Shown here one piece after another: positions 1-8,266 of a DNA stretch of 27,910 bases (position 1 is its first letter; each line of letters begins with the position of its first letter). Both the position numbers and the translations under genes were made by a program. Origin of the DNA: an uncultured Sphingobacteriales bacterium (GTDB lineage Bacteria > Bacteroidota > Bacteroidia > Chitinophagales > Chitinophagaceae); contig CAMLFX010000034.1 in the NCBI GenBank assembly GCA_946479435.1, positions 1 through 27,910 of the forward strand. Reading direction: 5' to 3'. Below the pieces are notes generated by a model. It had not been told where the DNA came from, made no database searches, and worked only from the letters and a program-made list of their open reading frames with translations.

Positions 1-1
1 G

Positions 2-334
2 CAGGCCAAGAATATGCCCAAGACAACACTTACCTTCACCGAAACCAAACACAGTTTTGGTACAATAACAGAAGGTGAAAAAGTGAAACACTCTTATCAC
101 TTTAAAAATACCGGAACTAATCCTCTGCTTATATACAACGCAATTGCTTCCTGCGGTTGCACGGTTCCATCCTTTCCTAAAGAGCCAATTCCACCGGGTG
201 GCGAGGGCGATATAGAAGTTGAGTTTAATAGTACAAACAGGGTAGGCCACCAGGATAAGAACGTGATGGTTTATTCGAATGCTGAACAGGAAGCAATGTC
301 TATTGGTTTTGATGTTGAAGTAATAAAAAAATGA
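2..334 (+). CDS. DUF1573 domain protein, 5' end cut by window edge
   Basis: This is the C-terminal part of a DUF1573 protein. The reading frame stays open to the left edge (Q-A-K-N precede the first Met at 14), and no signal peptide is visible although such proteins are normally exported, so the true start probably lies outside the window. The visible part matches the family: an opening beta-strand region with a HSFGTITEGEKV segment, then NTGTNPLLI, the ASCGCTVPSFP block and PIPPGGEGDIEVEF. The fold is an immunoglobulin-like (ASH/MSP-type) beta sandwich. The exact role is unknown; members are usually periplasmic or cell-surface. Its stop overlaps the start of the next gene by four bases (ATGA), which suggests translational coupling with the prenyltransferase. 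Confidence 0.85.
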   Translation, partial: QAKNMPKTTLTFTETKHSFGTITEGEKVKHSYHFKNTGTNPLLIYNAIASCGCTVPSFPKEPIPPGGEGDIEVEFNSTNRVGHQDKNVMVYSNAEQEAMSIGFDVEVIKK

Positions 335-1212
335 GTACGGTAAGTATATCCATATTGCAAAGAATTAAAGACTATTTGTCGCTGATAAAATTCAGCCATA
401 CTGTATTCGCATTGCCGTTTGCATTCATAGGTTTTGCACTGGCGGTGGTTTATGAGCAGCAAACATTTGAATGGCATTTATTAATAAAAATGTTGCTGTG
501 CATGGTATTCGCCCGGACGGCAGCAATGGCATTCAATCGTTATCTTGACAGAAAATTTGATGCATTAAATCCACGTACTGCGCAGCGCGAAATACCTGCG
601 GGCATTATAAAGCCCGGCAATGCACTGATGTTTACAATTATCAATTCAGCGTTGTTTATACTCACTACCTGGTTTATCAATACATTGGTATTTTACTTAT
701 CGTTTGTAGCCATATTCATTATACTGTTTTATAGCTATACCAAACGCGTTACTGCTCTATGCCACATTGTGCTGGGCATTGGCTTGTCATTATCGCCTAT
801 TGGTGCATATTTAAGTGTTACCGGCTATTTTTCCTGGCTACCTGTTATGTTTTCCCTTGCAGTAGTTACCTGGGTTTCTGGTTTCGATATTATTTATGCA
901 TTGCAGGATGAGGAATTTGATAAGAGCCAGCATTTACATTCAATACCTGCCGCATTAGGCAAAAAAGGTGCACTCAGGGTATCAGAAATTTTACATTTAC
1001 TGGCTGCAAGCTTTATCGTTACGGCAGGGTTTATTGGCCATTTAAACTGGCTGTATTGGGTTGGTGCCGGTATATATATAGGGCTTCTTATCTACCAGCA
1101 TATACTGGTAAAGCCTTACGACCTGAGTAAAGTAAACATGGCGTTTGCTAATACCAATGGCCTGGCAAGCGTTGTGTTTGCTGCCTTTACTATTGTTTCA
1201 CTTCTTTTATAA
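331..1212 (+). CDS. UbiA-family polyprenyltransferase (MqnP/UbiA-like)
   Basis: This integral membrane enzyme transfers a polyprenyl chain to an aromatic acceptor in quinone synthesis. Both Asp-rich motifs that bind Mg2+ and prenyl diphosphate are intact: N69-R70-x2-D73-x3-D77, followed by ALNPRTAQREIP, and D186-x2-Y-x3-D193-x3-D197. There are about eight hydrophobic segments over 293 residues, the normal length. It fits the subgroup annotated as putative 4-hydroxybenzoate polyprenyltransferase. Bacteroidota generally make menaquinone rather than ubiquinone, so a role on a futalosine-pathway naphthoate (MqnP) is my inference; no other mqn or men gene is present to confirm it. It overlaps the gene before by four bases and dapB by one base (TAATG), so the three are probably one operon. 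Confidence 0.88.
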   Translation: MSTVSISILQRIKDYLSLIKFSHTVFALPFAFIGFALAVVYEQQTFEWHLLIKMLLCMVFARTAAMAFNRYLDRKFDALNPRTAQREIPAGIIKPGNALMFTIINSALFILTTWFINTLVFYLSFVAIFIILFYSYTKRVTALCHIVLGIGLSLSPIGAYLSVTGYFSWLPVMFSLAVVTWVSGFDIIYALQDEEFDKSQHLHSIPAALGKKGALRVSEILHLLAASFIVTAGFIGHLNWLYWVGAGIYIGLLIYQHILVKPYDLSKVNMAFANTNGLASVVFAAFTIVSLLL

Positions 1213-1943
1213 TGAATACCATGAATATAGCTTTGATAGGTTATGGTAAAATGGGCCATGCCATTGAAGAGGTTGCAGCTAAACGCGGCCATAACGTTAT
1301 GATGCGGATACGCAGTAATAACAAACATGAAATGACTCATGAGGCATTGCAGCAGGCAGACGTAGCTATTGAGTTTACAAACCCCGATTCTGCAAGAGAG
1401 AATGTGGAAACCTGTTTAAAAGCTAAAGTGCCTGTAGTATGTGGCACTACCGGCTGGAACCATGGATTGAGTGAGGTAAAGCTAAAAGCACTGGAAAATA
1501 AAACGGCTTTTTTACAGGCATCTAATTTTAGCGTAGGTGTAAATATTTTCTTTGAAGTAAATAAGCTACTGGCGCACCTGATGAATGGCCAGGACGATTA
1601 TAACATAAGTATAGAAGAAACACACCATACACAGAAAAAGGACGCACCCAGTGGCACTGCTATTACGCTTGCCGAGCAAATACTAGATAGGGTAGAACGT
1701 AAAAAGCACTGGGTAAAAGACCAGAGCGCTAGCGCTGATACATTTCCAATAATAGCTCATAGAAAAGAAGATGTACCCGGTACACACAATGTAAAATATA
1801 CGTCGGCAATCGACGAAATAGAGATCATTCATACAGCCTTTAACAGGGAAGGGTTTGCCTTGGGTGCAGTTTTAGCAGCTGAATATGTAGCAGGCAAGTC
1901 GGGCATTTTTACCATGGCTGATGTATTAGGCATCAATAAGTAA
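1212..1943 (+). CDS. dapB: 4-hydroxy-tetrahydrodipicolinate reductase
   Basis: This cytoplasmic enzyme reduces 4-hydroxy-tetrahydrodipicolinate with NAD(P)H in the diaminopimelate/lysine pathway, feeding peptidoglycan and protein synthesis. The Rossmann motif GYGKMG is at residues 10-15. The family's catalytic block is clear: E-E-T-H138-H139-T-Q-K142-K-D-A-P-S-G-T-A, where His138/His139 and Lys142 match the E. coli His159/His160/Lys163 set. CGTTGW (residues 77-82) is the typical dinucleotide and substrate loop. At 243 residues it is slightly shorter than the E. coli enzyme, as usual for this phylum. The start overlaps the previous stop as TAATG; a second Met three codons on (1221) is an alternative start. 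A strong hairpin terminator follows directly. Confidence 0.95.
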   Translation: MNTMNIALIGYGKMGHAIEEVAAKRGHNVMMRIRSNNKHEMTHEALQQADVAIEFTNPDSARENVETCLKAKVPVVCGTTGWNHGLSEVKLKALENKTAFLQASNFSVGVNIFFEVNKLLAHLMNGQDDYNISIEETHHTQKKDAPSGTAITLAEQILDRVERKKHWVKDQSASADTFPIIAHRKEDVPGTHNVKYTSAIDEIEIIHTAFNREGFALGAVLAAEYVAGKSGIFTMADVLGINK

Positions 1944-1944
1944 A

Positions 1945-1972
1945 AAAAGCCGGTAGTTATCTACCGGCTTTT
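1945..1972. terminator. Bidirectional intrinsic terminator after dapB
   Basis: Perfect 12-bp inverted repeat (arms 1945-1956 and 1961-1972, loop TTAT) with a GC-rich core and A/T runs at both ends. It lies between the convergent dapB (+) and serine hydrolase (-) genes and can terminate both transcripts. Confidence 0.88.
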
Positions 1973-1985
1973 AAGGAAGGTTATT

Positions 1986-3182
1986 TTAGTCTTCTGTATC
2001 AAAATATTTATCGACCGCAGTATTATTTACTATGCTGTAAATAGGTGGGGCCATATGATATATACCGCTATTGTATTTGTTCCCCAATATAATGATAGTG
2101 AAATTGTCCTTTATAAAACGATAGAAAACAGTGTTGTTGCCATGCCACCACCCGTTATGGTAAATTACCTTATCGCCATTAGGGTAGCACAGCATGCGCC
2201 AGCCAAGGCCATAATTTTTCATTCCCGGTTTTTCGAAAGAACATGGGCCGTAGGCTAACTCAAGGGTTTCATTGCTAAGAAATTTGTTTTGATATAGCGA
2301 CTGGTCCCAACGGTACATATCTTCTACAGTGCTGTAAATGCCTTTGTCGCCATAAACACCATCTGCAAAAGTATAAGGTTCGGGTACCCAGTTATATTTG
2401 TAGCTGATAGTAGCGTTTGCAGGCAGGCCTTTAGCGGGGTCGAACACAAAGCTATTCTTCATGCCCAATGGGTCGAAGATATACTTCTTCATAAAGTCGC
2501 GATAATTAATATCCGTAACTGCTTCTATTATTAATGCCAGCATAGCATAATTGCTGTTGCTGTACTTGAACCTTGTATTAGGTTTAAATTCAAGCGCAGG
2601 TTTATATTTAGCGAAAATGGCCAGCAACTGTTTATTGCTGATTGGGGTGTTGTGATTTTGAATATATGGTTTGCCCCAGCGAGTATAATCAGCAAGGCCG
2701 GCCCTATGGTCAAGCAGCATTTTAATGGTTACGTTAGCGTACGGAAATGTTGGCAAATAATCTTTTACAGGGTCGTCGATGTTTAAATATTTTTGCTGGT
2801 ATAGGTATAGTATTGCGGCTCCTGTAAACGTTTTTGAAGTAGAAGCCAGCTGTACAGCATTCTCAGGCGATAAATCAATTCCTTTGGTGCGGTTGGCTTT
2901 ACCGTAATAGCGTTCATAAATCACTTTCCCTTTAGTACCAATTAATACACTACCATTAAAACCAAGCCTGGTTTTCTTTTCAAAAAATGAATCCAACCTG
3001 TTTATAGTACGTTTATATTCCGCAGTAGTTGTGTCGGCGTAGTTAATGCGTATTCCCGCTATTTTTTTCGCTGTATCCACCACGGCAGACTTAGCAGAAG
3101 CAGGCTCGGTACCTGACTGGCAGGCAAAAATTAAAACACAAAGTAAAGTAGTGGCTATATAAGGAAAGATAACTTTTCGCAT
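1986..3182 (-). CDS. Serine hydrolase lipoprotein, class C beta-lactamase/DD-peptidase fold
   Basis: A penicillin-binding-protein-like hydrolase (Beta-lactamase family fold, as in class C beta-lactamases, DD-peptidases and esterases). The N-terminus has a lipoprotein signal ending in L-I-F-A-C, with Cys21 as the lipidated residue, so the enzyme should be anchored in the cell envelope. The active-site motifs are present: S114-T-S-K117 (SxxK), Y208-S-N210 (YxN) and H342-N-G344 in the place of KTG. The 398-residue length is normal. The HxG third motif is common in esterase- or peptidase-like members, so resistance to beta-lactams cannot be assumed; the substrate is unknown. It stands alone, with its own -7 box upstream and the dapB terminator at its end. 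Confidence 0.88.
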   Translation of the reverse strand: MRKVIFPYIATTLLCVLIFACQSGTEPASAKSAVVDTAKKIAGIRINYADTTTAEYKRTINRLDSFFEKKTRLGFNGSVLIGTKGKVIYERYYGKANRTKGIDLSPENAVQLASTSKTFTGAAILYLYQQKYLNIDDPVKDYLPTFPYANVTIKMLLDHRAGLADYTRWGKPYIQNHNTPISNKQLLAIFAKYKPALEFKPNTRFKYSNSNYAMLALIIEAVTDINYRDFMKKYIFDPLGMKNSFVFDPAKGLPANATISYKYNWVPEPYTFADGVYGDKGIYSTVEDMYRWDQSLYQNKFLSNETLELAYGPCSFEKPGMKNYGLGWRMLCYPNGDKVIYHNGWWHGNNTVFYRFIKDNFTIIILGNKYNSGIYHMAPPIYSIVNNTAVDKYFDTED

Positions 3183-3202
3183 CAGTAGTATTGGGTAAGC
3201 TG

Positions 3203-3210
3203 CAAAAATA
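3203..3210 (-). promoter_or_regulatory. Candidate -7 box for the serine hydrolase gene
   Basis: Read on the minus strand this is TATTTTTG, an exact match to the Bacteroidota TAnnTTTG element, 20 bases before the ATG. No TTG element is found at 17-23 bases upstream, so the call rests on the -7 box and position alone. Confidence 0.45.
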
Positions 3211-3229
3211 TGAGTGATGCTAAGCCAGC

Positions 3230-3817
3230 CTAGTGGCTTAACTCAATTTTAACAAATTTTATTACATCATCTATGAATTCATAATAACACTGTGCCAATT
3301 GATAGTAGTAAGTTATGAATGTTTTATAAGCTGTATCTACTTCATCTATGTACTTTGCACGATGTTTCAAGCCTGCAAGCGAGCGCTGCACACCCTGCAC
3401 GGTGCGATACCCGTATAGCCAATTGTGCTCTTGCATACTAGGAAAATAAGCTGCGAATTTTGCAGGAAAATATTGGCTATGTTCATTTAACTGCTGGTAG
3501 GTTTTTTTAGTAAAAGCCAGAAGCCCCGTCTCAGAGGCAAATAGTTTTGCATCATTAGCTAAAAAGTGATCGTATAAAATATCTATCACAGCACCCGAAT
3601 AAAGTCCATATGCCTCTCTAAACCACACCTTGGCACGCAACGTAGCGGGGTGGTTATCTGCATAAGCATCTATTTTCCGGTGTAGCATTACACCCTCACT
3701 TATTTTTTTAGGAAATTGTTCCAGTATCAACTTGCCTTTTACGTGATCGCCAATCATATTGCCGGTCAATATATCGCTATCACCAAAAGAAAGTACTGCA
3801 TGCCCAAGGTAATTCAT
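3230..3817 (-). CDS. Acyl carrier protein phosphodiesterase family (DUF479/AcpH-like)
   Basis: AcpH-type enzymes are HD-like phosphodiesterases that remove the 4'-phosphopantetheine arm from acyl carrier protein in the cytoplasm. The family signatures are easy to see: MNYLGHAVLSF at the N-terminus, GNMIGDHVKGK (residues 19-29), a metal-ligand block HRKIDAYADNHP, and DILYDHFLA. The 195-residue length is typical. It sits 31 bases downstream of the FUSC gene on the same strand, so it may be the last gene of the TlpA-FUSC run; a near-consensus -7 box (TAGTTTCG, one mismatch) in the gap leaves a separate promoter possible. The family call is confident; that ACP is the substrate here is inferred from family members. 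Confidence 0.85.
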   Translation of the reverse strand: MNYLGHAVLSFGDSDILTGNMIGDHVKGKLILEQFPKKISEGVMLHRKIDAYADNHPATLRAKVWFREAYGLYSGAVIDILYDHFLANDAKLFASETGLLAFTKKTYQQLNEHSQYFPAKFAAYFPSMQEHNWLYGYRTVQGVQRSLAGLKHRAKYIDEVDTAYKTFITYYYQLAQCYYEFIDDVIKFVKIELSH

Positions 3818-3848
3818 GCTACGAAACTACAATATTAAGTAGTAGGTA

Positions 3849-6023
3849 TTATGCAGTACGCACTTTGTTGCTCAGGCGCTCCATATCCTGGTGCATGCTC
3901 TTTAACTCTATAAGAATACGGCTTAGATAAAGTTTCTGGTGCTGGCTAAGGGGAAATGGAGGTATATAGGTTGCCTCAGCAATATGTATGGCCGTATCCT
4001 GTGCGCCAATAAGCTCTTTTGCCAGCAACATATTTTTGTTATACCATTCAAGGCACTCCAGTATCCGGGCGCTTTCTTCAATGGTTGTATTAACTGCTTG
4101 TTGGTATGTAATGTTTTCCTGCTCCAGGTGAATATTATTCAGTTCTCTCGTCAACCGCACATTGTGTGTTATTATATGATAGTATATGGCATAAGGTTTT
4201 TTCTTGAAGCTTGGCTCCTGCATATACCTGCTGAATGAATCGAATGCATTACTATTTTTTGATTCGGCTGTTCGTTTAAATCTGGTCCAGTTGGCAACAG
4301 GTTTTTCGCTAAAGAAAGTAGCGGTAAAATATTGGTAGTTGGCTGCTATGGTATTGGCTATATGCATAGGCAGCCATTTAGTATCCCAATGAGGTAAAAG
4401 CACGAAGCCGGCTAATATGGCTAAAGCAGCTCCTGCCAATGTGGAGCCCATTCTTATGTATATCAGGTTTTGGTCGAGTGTACGCTCAACATTAAATAGT
4501 ATTACAAGGCTGAATGTGATAAAAAAAGTGGCGAGTGCATATCTCTTCCTGATGAAATATATCATGAAAATAAAGCAGAGAAACAGCATGGCTTCTTTTA
4601 TGTATATACTAACCGGCAAGCGCAGCAATATACCACCTGCTATACCGCCAAGTATAGTTCCAATGACTCTATCAATTGCTTTTTTAAAAGTAGCGCCAAA
4701 ATATGGCTGCATTATGGTAAGGGTAGTAAAAGGTATCCAGTAGCCATGGTCAATATGAAACCATTTATCAATAAATAAAGCGATGGTTACTGCAACTGCA
4801 GCACGCAACGCATAGCGCATAGTAAACGTATCGGGGTCTAGTAATATCTTCAGGTTTTTTACCAGGTGCCTTGGGTGGAGTATGAATAATGTTTTTATCA
4901 AAGAGTAAGAACGGAATACGGCCTTATCATCGCCCATTTCTTTTAGCCTGCCTATAGAGCTTTCTATAAGTTTTATAGTACGTTCAGTTAATTGTATCAC
5001 TCGTTCTACCGAACGGTCTTGCAAACTATTATTAAACTCATGTTCTTTTAAAAGGCTGGTTAATTTATTCAACCTGTCGATACGTGAAGAGAGTAATAAC
5101 TCTTCTTCAGGCTGCAGTGTCACCACATATACCGCCATACGCTCCGCCACCTGTTGCAGGGCTCTTAGTATAGCGTATATTTTTAGCTGCAGGCTGTTGT
5201 CTATATCTTTTATATGTATATTTTCAAGCTCTTCGCTTATGGCTGTAATATGTGTGGCAATCAATGCGGTTGCCTTTCGGAATTGTGCTAATTGGTACTC
5301 TTCCTTATCGTTCACATTTGCCTGGTGTGCCATTGCTTCGTAAAAGTGAAACGAATCATCAATAGCGGTGCGCACTTGTCTTTCTTGCAGATATATATTG
5401 CGCAGGCTGCTGCGTGTAGCTTTCCCGTCCCATCCCTTGGCAATAGTTTGGCTTAGCCCTGCTATCGACTGCCATATCAAAGCAATGGTTCGCCTGTAAG
5501 GTTCTTTTGCGGGCATTAATAGTGTAATGAAAACCCCTACAGCCATGCACCAGGCACCGCCTATGGCAATCAGCATGGTGCGGTATAGAAGCTCATGCGT
5601 ATCTTGTACGGGGTATGCATTGCACAATATATACAGTACATATACACAGATAGCCAGGCCACTGCCACGGCTACCCAGGTTCTTGAATTGTACAGCTATA
5701 AAACCAACGGCAAACATACCCGCTATGCTAAGAAACAGGTTGTTGGCGGTCATTGTTCCCAGGAAGCCGAATACAGTAGTAAGCAAAATGCCTGCAAATA
5801 ATACGCGCACCCCCTGGCCAAAAGATCCTTTTAGTTCCATCCAGCAAATACATTCTGCAGTCAGGGTTATCCATATTGCATCTGATAACCTATCAGTAGA
5901 AAGTCCCCATATTACCGGTGCAATGGCCGATATAGCCATACGCAATCCCCAACTGAATGTAGATTCAATAGTTTCTTTTTCAATGAGTTTGTTGAGTTGC
6001 TTGTATGGTGCGGCTATTTGCAA
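3849..6023 (-). CDS. FUSC-family inner-membrane protein (YccS-like)
   Basis: A 724-residue membrane protein of the FUSC / aromatic-acid-exporter superfamily. It has the usual two-module layout: an N-terminal bundle of about six membrane helices (residues ~25-170), a long soluble helical region (~180-380), then a second membrane bundle (~395-550) that starts with MRYALRAAVAVTIAL and contains the hallmark HIDHGYWIPFTTLTIMQP and RVIGTILGGIAGG, and a C-terminal cytoplasmic helical tail. Relatives export small aromatic acids or fusaric acid, or are uncharacterised (YccS). No periplasmic adaptor or outer-membrane channel gene is next to it, so transport substrate and direction are unknown. Its start lies 10 bases after the TlpA-like gene, strongly suggesting co-transcription. 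Confidence 0.87.
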   Translation of the reverse strand: MQIAAPYKQLNKLIEKETIESTFSWGLRMAISAIAPVIWGLSTDRLSDAIWITLTAECICWMELKGSFGQGVRVLFAGILLTTVFGFLGTMTANNLFLSIAGMFAVGFIAVQFKNLGSRGSGLAICVYVLYILCNAYPVQDTHELLYRTMLIAIGGAWCMAVGVFITLLMPAKEPYRRTIALIWQSIAGLSQTIAKGWDGKATRSSLRNIYLQERQVRTAIDDSFHFYEAMAHQANVNDKEEYQLAQFRKATALIATHITAISEELENIHIKDIDNSLQLKIYAILRALQQVAERMAVYVVTLQPEEELLLSSRIDRLNKLTSLLKEHEFNNSLQDRSVERVIQLTERTIKLIESSIGRLKEMGDDKAVFRSYSLIKTLFILHPRHLVKNLKILLDPDTFTMRYALRAAVAVTIALFIDKWFHIDHGYWIPFTTLTIMQPYFGATFKKAIDRVIGTILGGIAGGILLRLPVSIYIKEAMLFLCFIFMIYFIRKRYALATFFITFSLVILFNVERTLDQNLIYIRMGSTLAGAALAILAGFVLLPHWDTKWLPMHIANTIAANYQYFTATFFSEKPVANWTRFKRTAESKNSNAFDSFSRYMQEPSFKKKPYAIYYHIITHNVRLTRELNNIHLEQENITYQQAVNTTIEESARILECLEWYNKNMLLAKELIGAQDTAIHIAEATYIPPFPLSQHQKLYLSRILIELKSMHQDMERLSNKVRTA

Positions 6024-6033
6024 TGCTACGGTG

Positions 6034-6519
6034 TTATTGCATCATTAATTGTTTGTCGATAAGCAGGCTAAGTTGTTTAGCCGTTATTACACCTTCAAAA
6101 AAATTTTTGTACGAATGCCTGCTCGATATGATCAATGTAGCAGGAATTGAGCCTTGCCACCTGTCATCTATCTTAGGTATAAATTTATTTGCATTCGTTT
6201 CGTTCAACCAGGCTACTTCCGGTGTTAGTTTCTTTCTCTTTATAAATAGAGGGATCTTAGGTAATGTTTCTTTAAAATCGAGGCTTACCAGGAGTGTTTT
6301 TACGGGCAGGCTTTTATATTTCTCCTCCAGGGCAGCAAATTCAGGCAATTCCTGTACGCATGGTGCGCACCAGGTGGCCCAGAAGTTTACTACATAAAGT
6401 GTATCCTCGTTGTTTACACGCTGCATCAGCTCTTCAGCTTTGTATGTTGTTATGGTTTGGGCATGTGTTCGGTAGCTTATAGAAAAAATAATTAACAATA
6501 TTAGCAGTAGTTGTTTCAT
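6034..6519 (-). CDS. TlpA/ResA-like thioredoxin-fold protein, exported
   Basis: A periplasmic thiol-disulfide oxidoreductase of the TlpA/ResA type. It has a cleavable-looking signal peptide (residues ~1-20, ending T-H-A-Q), then a thioredoxin fold with the active site F-W-A-T-W-C51-A-P-C54 and a later conserved Pro segment (GSIPATLII) that corresponds to the cis-Pro loop. The 161-residue length is normal for a single-domain member. Its partner is unknown; ResA/TlpA relatives keep apo-cytochromes or copper proteins reduced. It is the first gene of the run leading into the FUSC gene only 10 bases away, an uncommon pairing that I would not over-read. Confidence 0.9.
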   Translation of the reverse strand: MKQLLLILLIIFSISYRTHAQTITTYKAEELMQRVNNEDTLYVVNFWATWCAPCVQELPEFAALEEKYKSLPVKTLLVSLDFKETLPKIPLFIKRKKLTPEVAWLNETNANKFIPKIDDRWQGSIPATLIISSRHSYKNFFEGVITAKQLSLLIDKQLMMQ

Positions 6520-6536
6520 ATAGTATTTTGTCTAAA

Positions 6537-6544
6537 CAAAGTTA
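6537..6544 (-). promoter_or_regulatory. Candidate -7 box for the TlpA-FUSC run
   Basis: TAACTTTG on the minus strand matches TAnnTTTG exactly and lies 17 bases before the start codon. No TTG at the expected distance upstream was seen. Confidence 0.45.
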
Positions 6545-6609
6545 CGTGTATAATGATAGTTTAATAAAGTATGCCAGTACAGCAATAGTTTAAAGGTATT
6601 TATTAGTGT

Positions 6610-6636
6610 TTGTTTAACGCATTTACATTAGGTTTG
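6610..6636 (+). promoter_or_regulatory. Candidate Bacteroidota promoter for the acyl-CoA carboxylase gene
   Basis: TTG at 6610-6612 and TAGGTTTG at 6629-6636, separated by 16 bases (the usual range is about 17-23, so slightly short). The -7 box ends 26 bases before the ATG at 6663. Confidence 0.4.
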
Positions 6637-6662
6637 TTCCTGATTTACGATTTTTCATCTTT

Positions 6663-8201
6663 ATGGATAAAGTTGCTTTATTAAAACAAAAGGAAGAACA
6701 GGCTTTATTGGGTGGCGGTGCGCAACGTATTGCATCGCAGCACAAAAAAGGCAAACTGACCGCCCGCGAACGTTTACAGCTACTGCTTGACGAAGGTTCG
6801 TTTGAAGAGATAGGCATGTTTGTAACACACCGCAGCCGCGATTTTGGTATGGAGAAGGAAATATATCCCGGCGATGGGGTGGTGACAGGCTATGGCACTA
6901 TCAATGGCCGCCTGGTCTATGTTTTCTCACAAGATTTTACTGTGTTTGGTGGTAGTTTGTCGGAAACGCATGCCGAGAAGATATGTAAGATAATGGATAT
7001 GGCGCTGGAGAACGGTGCTCCCGTAGTGGGGTTGAACGACAGTGGCGGTGCGCGAATACAGGAAGGGGTTGTATCGCTGGGGGGGTATGCTGATATTTTT
7101 CACCGTAACGTAAAGTCTTCTGGTGTAATACCACAAATATCAGCTGTCATGGGTCCATGTGCAGGCGGTGCAGTTTATTCACCCGCTATTACCGATTTTA
7201 TTATGATGGTGGAGCACACCTCGTATATGTTTGTAACAGGCCCTAACGTGGTGAAAACAGTAACACACGAAAATGTAACCAGCGAAGAATTGGGTGGGGC
7301 GCATACACATGCTTCACGCTCGGGTGTTACCCATTTTGCTTGTGCTAACGAGGTAGAGTGCATTGAGCGCCTGAAGCAATTGCTGAGCTATATGCCCCAA
7401 AACTGTGAAGAAGAAGCACCCCTTTATGAATATGAAATGGGCGATGAAACAAGAACTAAGCTTAACAATATAATACCCGCCAACCCCAACCAGCCTTACG
7501 ATATGAAGGAAGTGATTGAAGAGGTGGCGGATGCGGATACTTTTTTAGAAGTACATAAAGACTACGCTGAAAATATTGTTGTAGGGTTTGCACGCATAGC
7601 AGGCCGCAGCACAGGTATTGTGGCTAACCAGCCCGCAAGCCTTGCGGGTGTGTTAGATATTAATGCAAGTAAAAAAGGAGCCAGGTTTGTTCGTTTTTGC
7701 GATGCGTTTAATATTCCTTTACTGGTATTGGTAGATGTGCCGGGCTTTCTGCCGGGCACCGACCAGGAATGGAACGGCATCATTACCAACGGTGCAAAGC
7801 TTTTGTATGCGCTTAGTGAAGCTACCGTGCCAAAGGTTACCGTGATAACACGTAAGGCTTATGGTGGTGCTTACGATGTGATGAACTCAAAGCACATTGG
7901 TGCCGATCTTAACTATGCCTGGCCAATGGCGGAGATTGCAGTAATGGGCGCTAAGGGTGCGGCTGAGATTATTTTCAAAAAAGAAATATCGGAAGCTGCT
8001 GATCATGAAGCAAAATTGAAGGAAAAGGGTAATGAATACCTCGAGAAGTTTGCTAACCCTTATGGGGCTGCTGCGCGAGGGTTTATTGATGAAGTGATAA
8101 TGCCAGAACAAACACGTGCGAAATTGATAAAGGCATATAAAATGTTGCAAAATAAAGTGGTAAATACACCTAAAAGAAAACATGGTAATATACCACTGTA
8201 A
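6663..8201 (+). CDS. pccB: Acyl-CoA carboxylase carboxyltransferase (beta) subunit, propionyl-CoA carboxylase type
   Basis: This cytoplasmic subunit moves CO2 from carboxybiotin to an acyl-CoA, typically propionyl-CoA to methylmalonyl-CoA. The 512-residue protein has two crotonase-like halves. The N-terminal half carries the acyl-CoA oxyanion segment [11 protein letters not shown] and the [12 protein letters not shown] loop; the C-terminal half carries [13 protein letters not shown], the biotin-side oxyanion loop [11 protein letters not shown], and a [17 protein letters not shown] helix. These are the standard blocks of PccB and of the close methylmalonyl-CoA decarboxylase alpha subunit, which cannot be excluded. 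No biotin carboxylase or biotin carrier gene lies in the window, so the partner subunits are encoded elsewhere. It seems to be transcribed alone: a strong hairpin follows within 20 bases of the stop. Confidence 0.9.
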   Translation: MDKVALLKQKEEQALLGGGAQRIASQHKKGKLTARERLQLLLDEGSFEEIGMFVTHRSRDFGMEKEIYPGDGVVTGYGTINGRLVYVFSQDFTVFGGSLSETHAEKICKIMDMALENGAPVVGLNDSGGARIQEGVVSLGGYADIFHRNVKSSGVIPQISAVMGPCAGGAVYSPAITDFIMMVEHTSYMFVTGPNVVKTVTHENVTSEELGGAHTHASRSGVTHFACANEVECIERLKQLLSYMPQNCEEEAPLYEYEMGDETRTKLNNIIPANPNQPYDMKEVIEEVADADTFLEVHKDYAENIVVGFARIAGRSTGIVANQPASLAGVLDINASKKGARFVRFCDAFNIPLLVLVDVPGFLPGTDQEWNGIITNGAKLLYALSEATVPKVTVITRKAYGGAYDVMNSKHIGADLNYAWPMAEIAVMGAKGAAEIIFKKEISEAADHEAKLKEKGNEYLEKFANPYGAAARGFIDEVIMPEQTRAKLIKAYKMLQNKVVNTPKRKHGNIPL

Positions 8202-8220
8202 CAAATAAATACTTATTTAA

Positions 8221-8254
8221 AATACGGCAGCAATAACCTTGCTGCCGTATTTTT
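8221..8254 (+). terminator. Intrinsic terminator after the carboxylase gene
   Basis: Perfect 13-bp inverted repeat (8221-8233 and 8239-8251, five-base loop) followed by a T run. The end of the 3' arm plus the T run also spells TATTTTTG (8248-8255), a -7 box match 11 bases ahead of the next gene. Confidence 0.88.
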
Positions 8255-8255
8255 G
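8248..8255 (+). promoter_or_regulatory. Possible -7 box embedded in the terminator tail
   Basis: TATTTTTG fits TAnnTTTG and is correctly placed for the membrane-protein gene starting at 8267. No -33 TTG is seen, and a T tract next to a TA makes a chance match likely. Confidence 0.25.
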
Positions 8256-8266
8256 TATAGCGCATA

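Noticed and set aside
1986..3182. Antibiotic-resistance beta-lactamase
   Set aside because: The SxxK and YxN motifs fit the wider serine hydrolase family, but the third motif is HNG rather than KTG and nothing shows beta-lactam hydrolysis.
5527..6048. 173-codon open frame on the + strand opposite the FUSC gene
   Set aside because: Fully antisense to a well-supported gene; the translation has no domain, signal or composition typical of a real protein.
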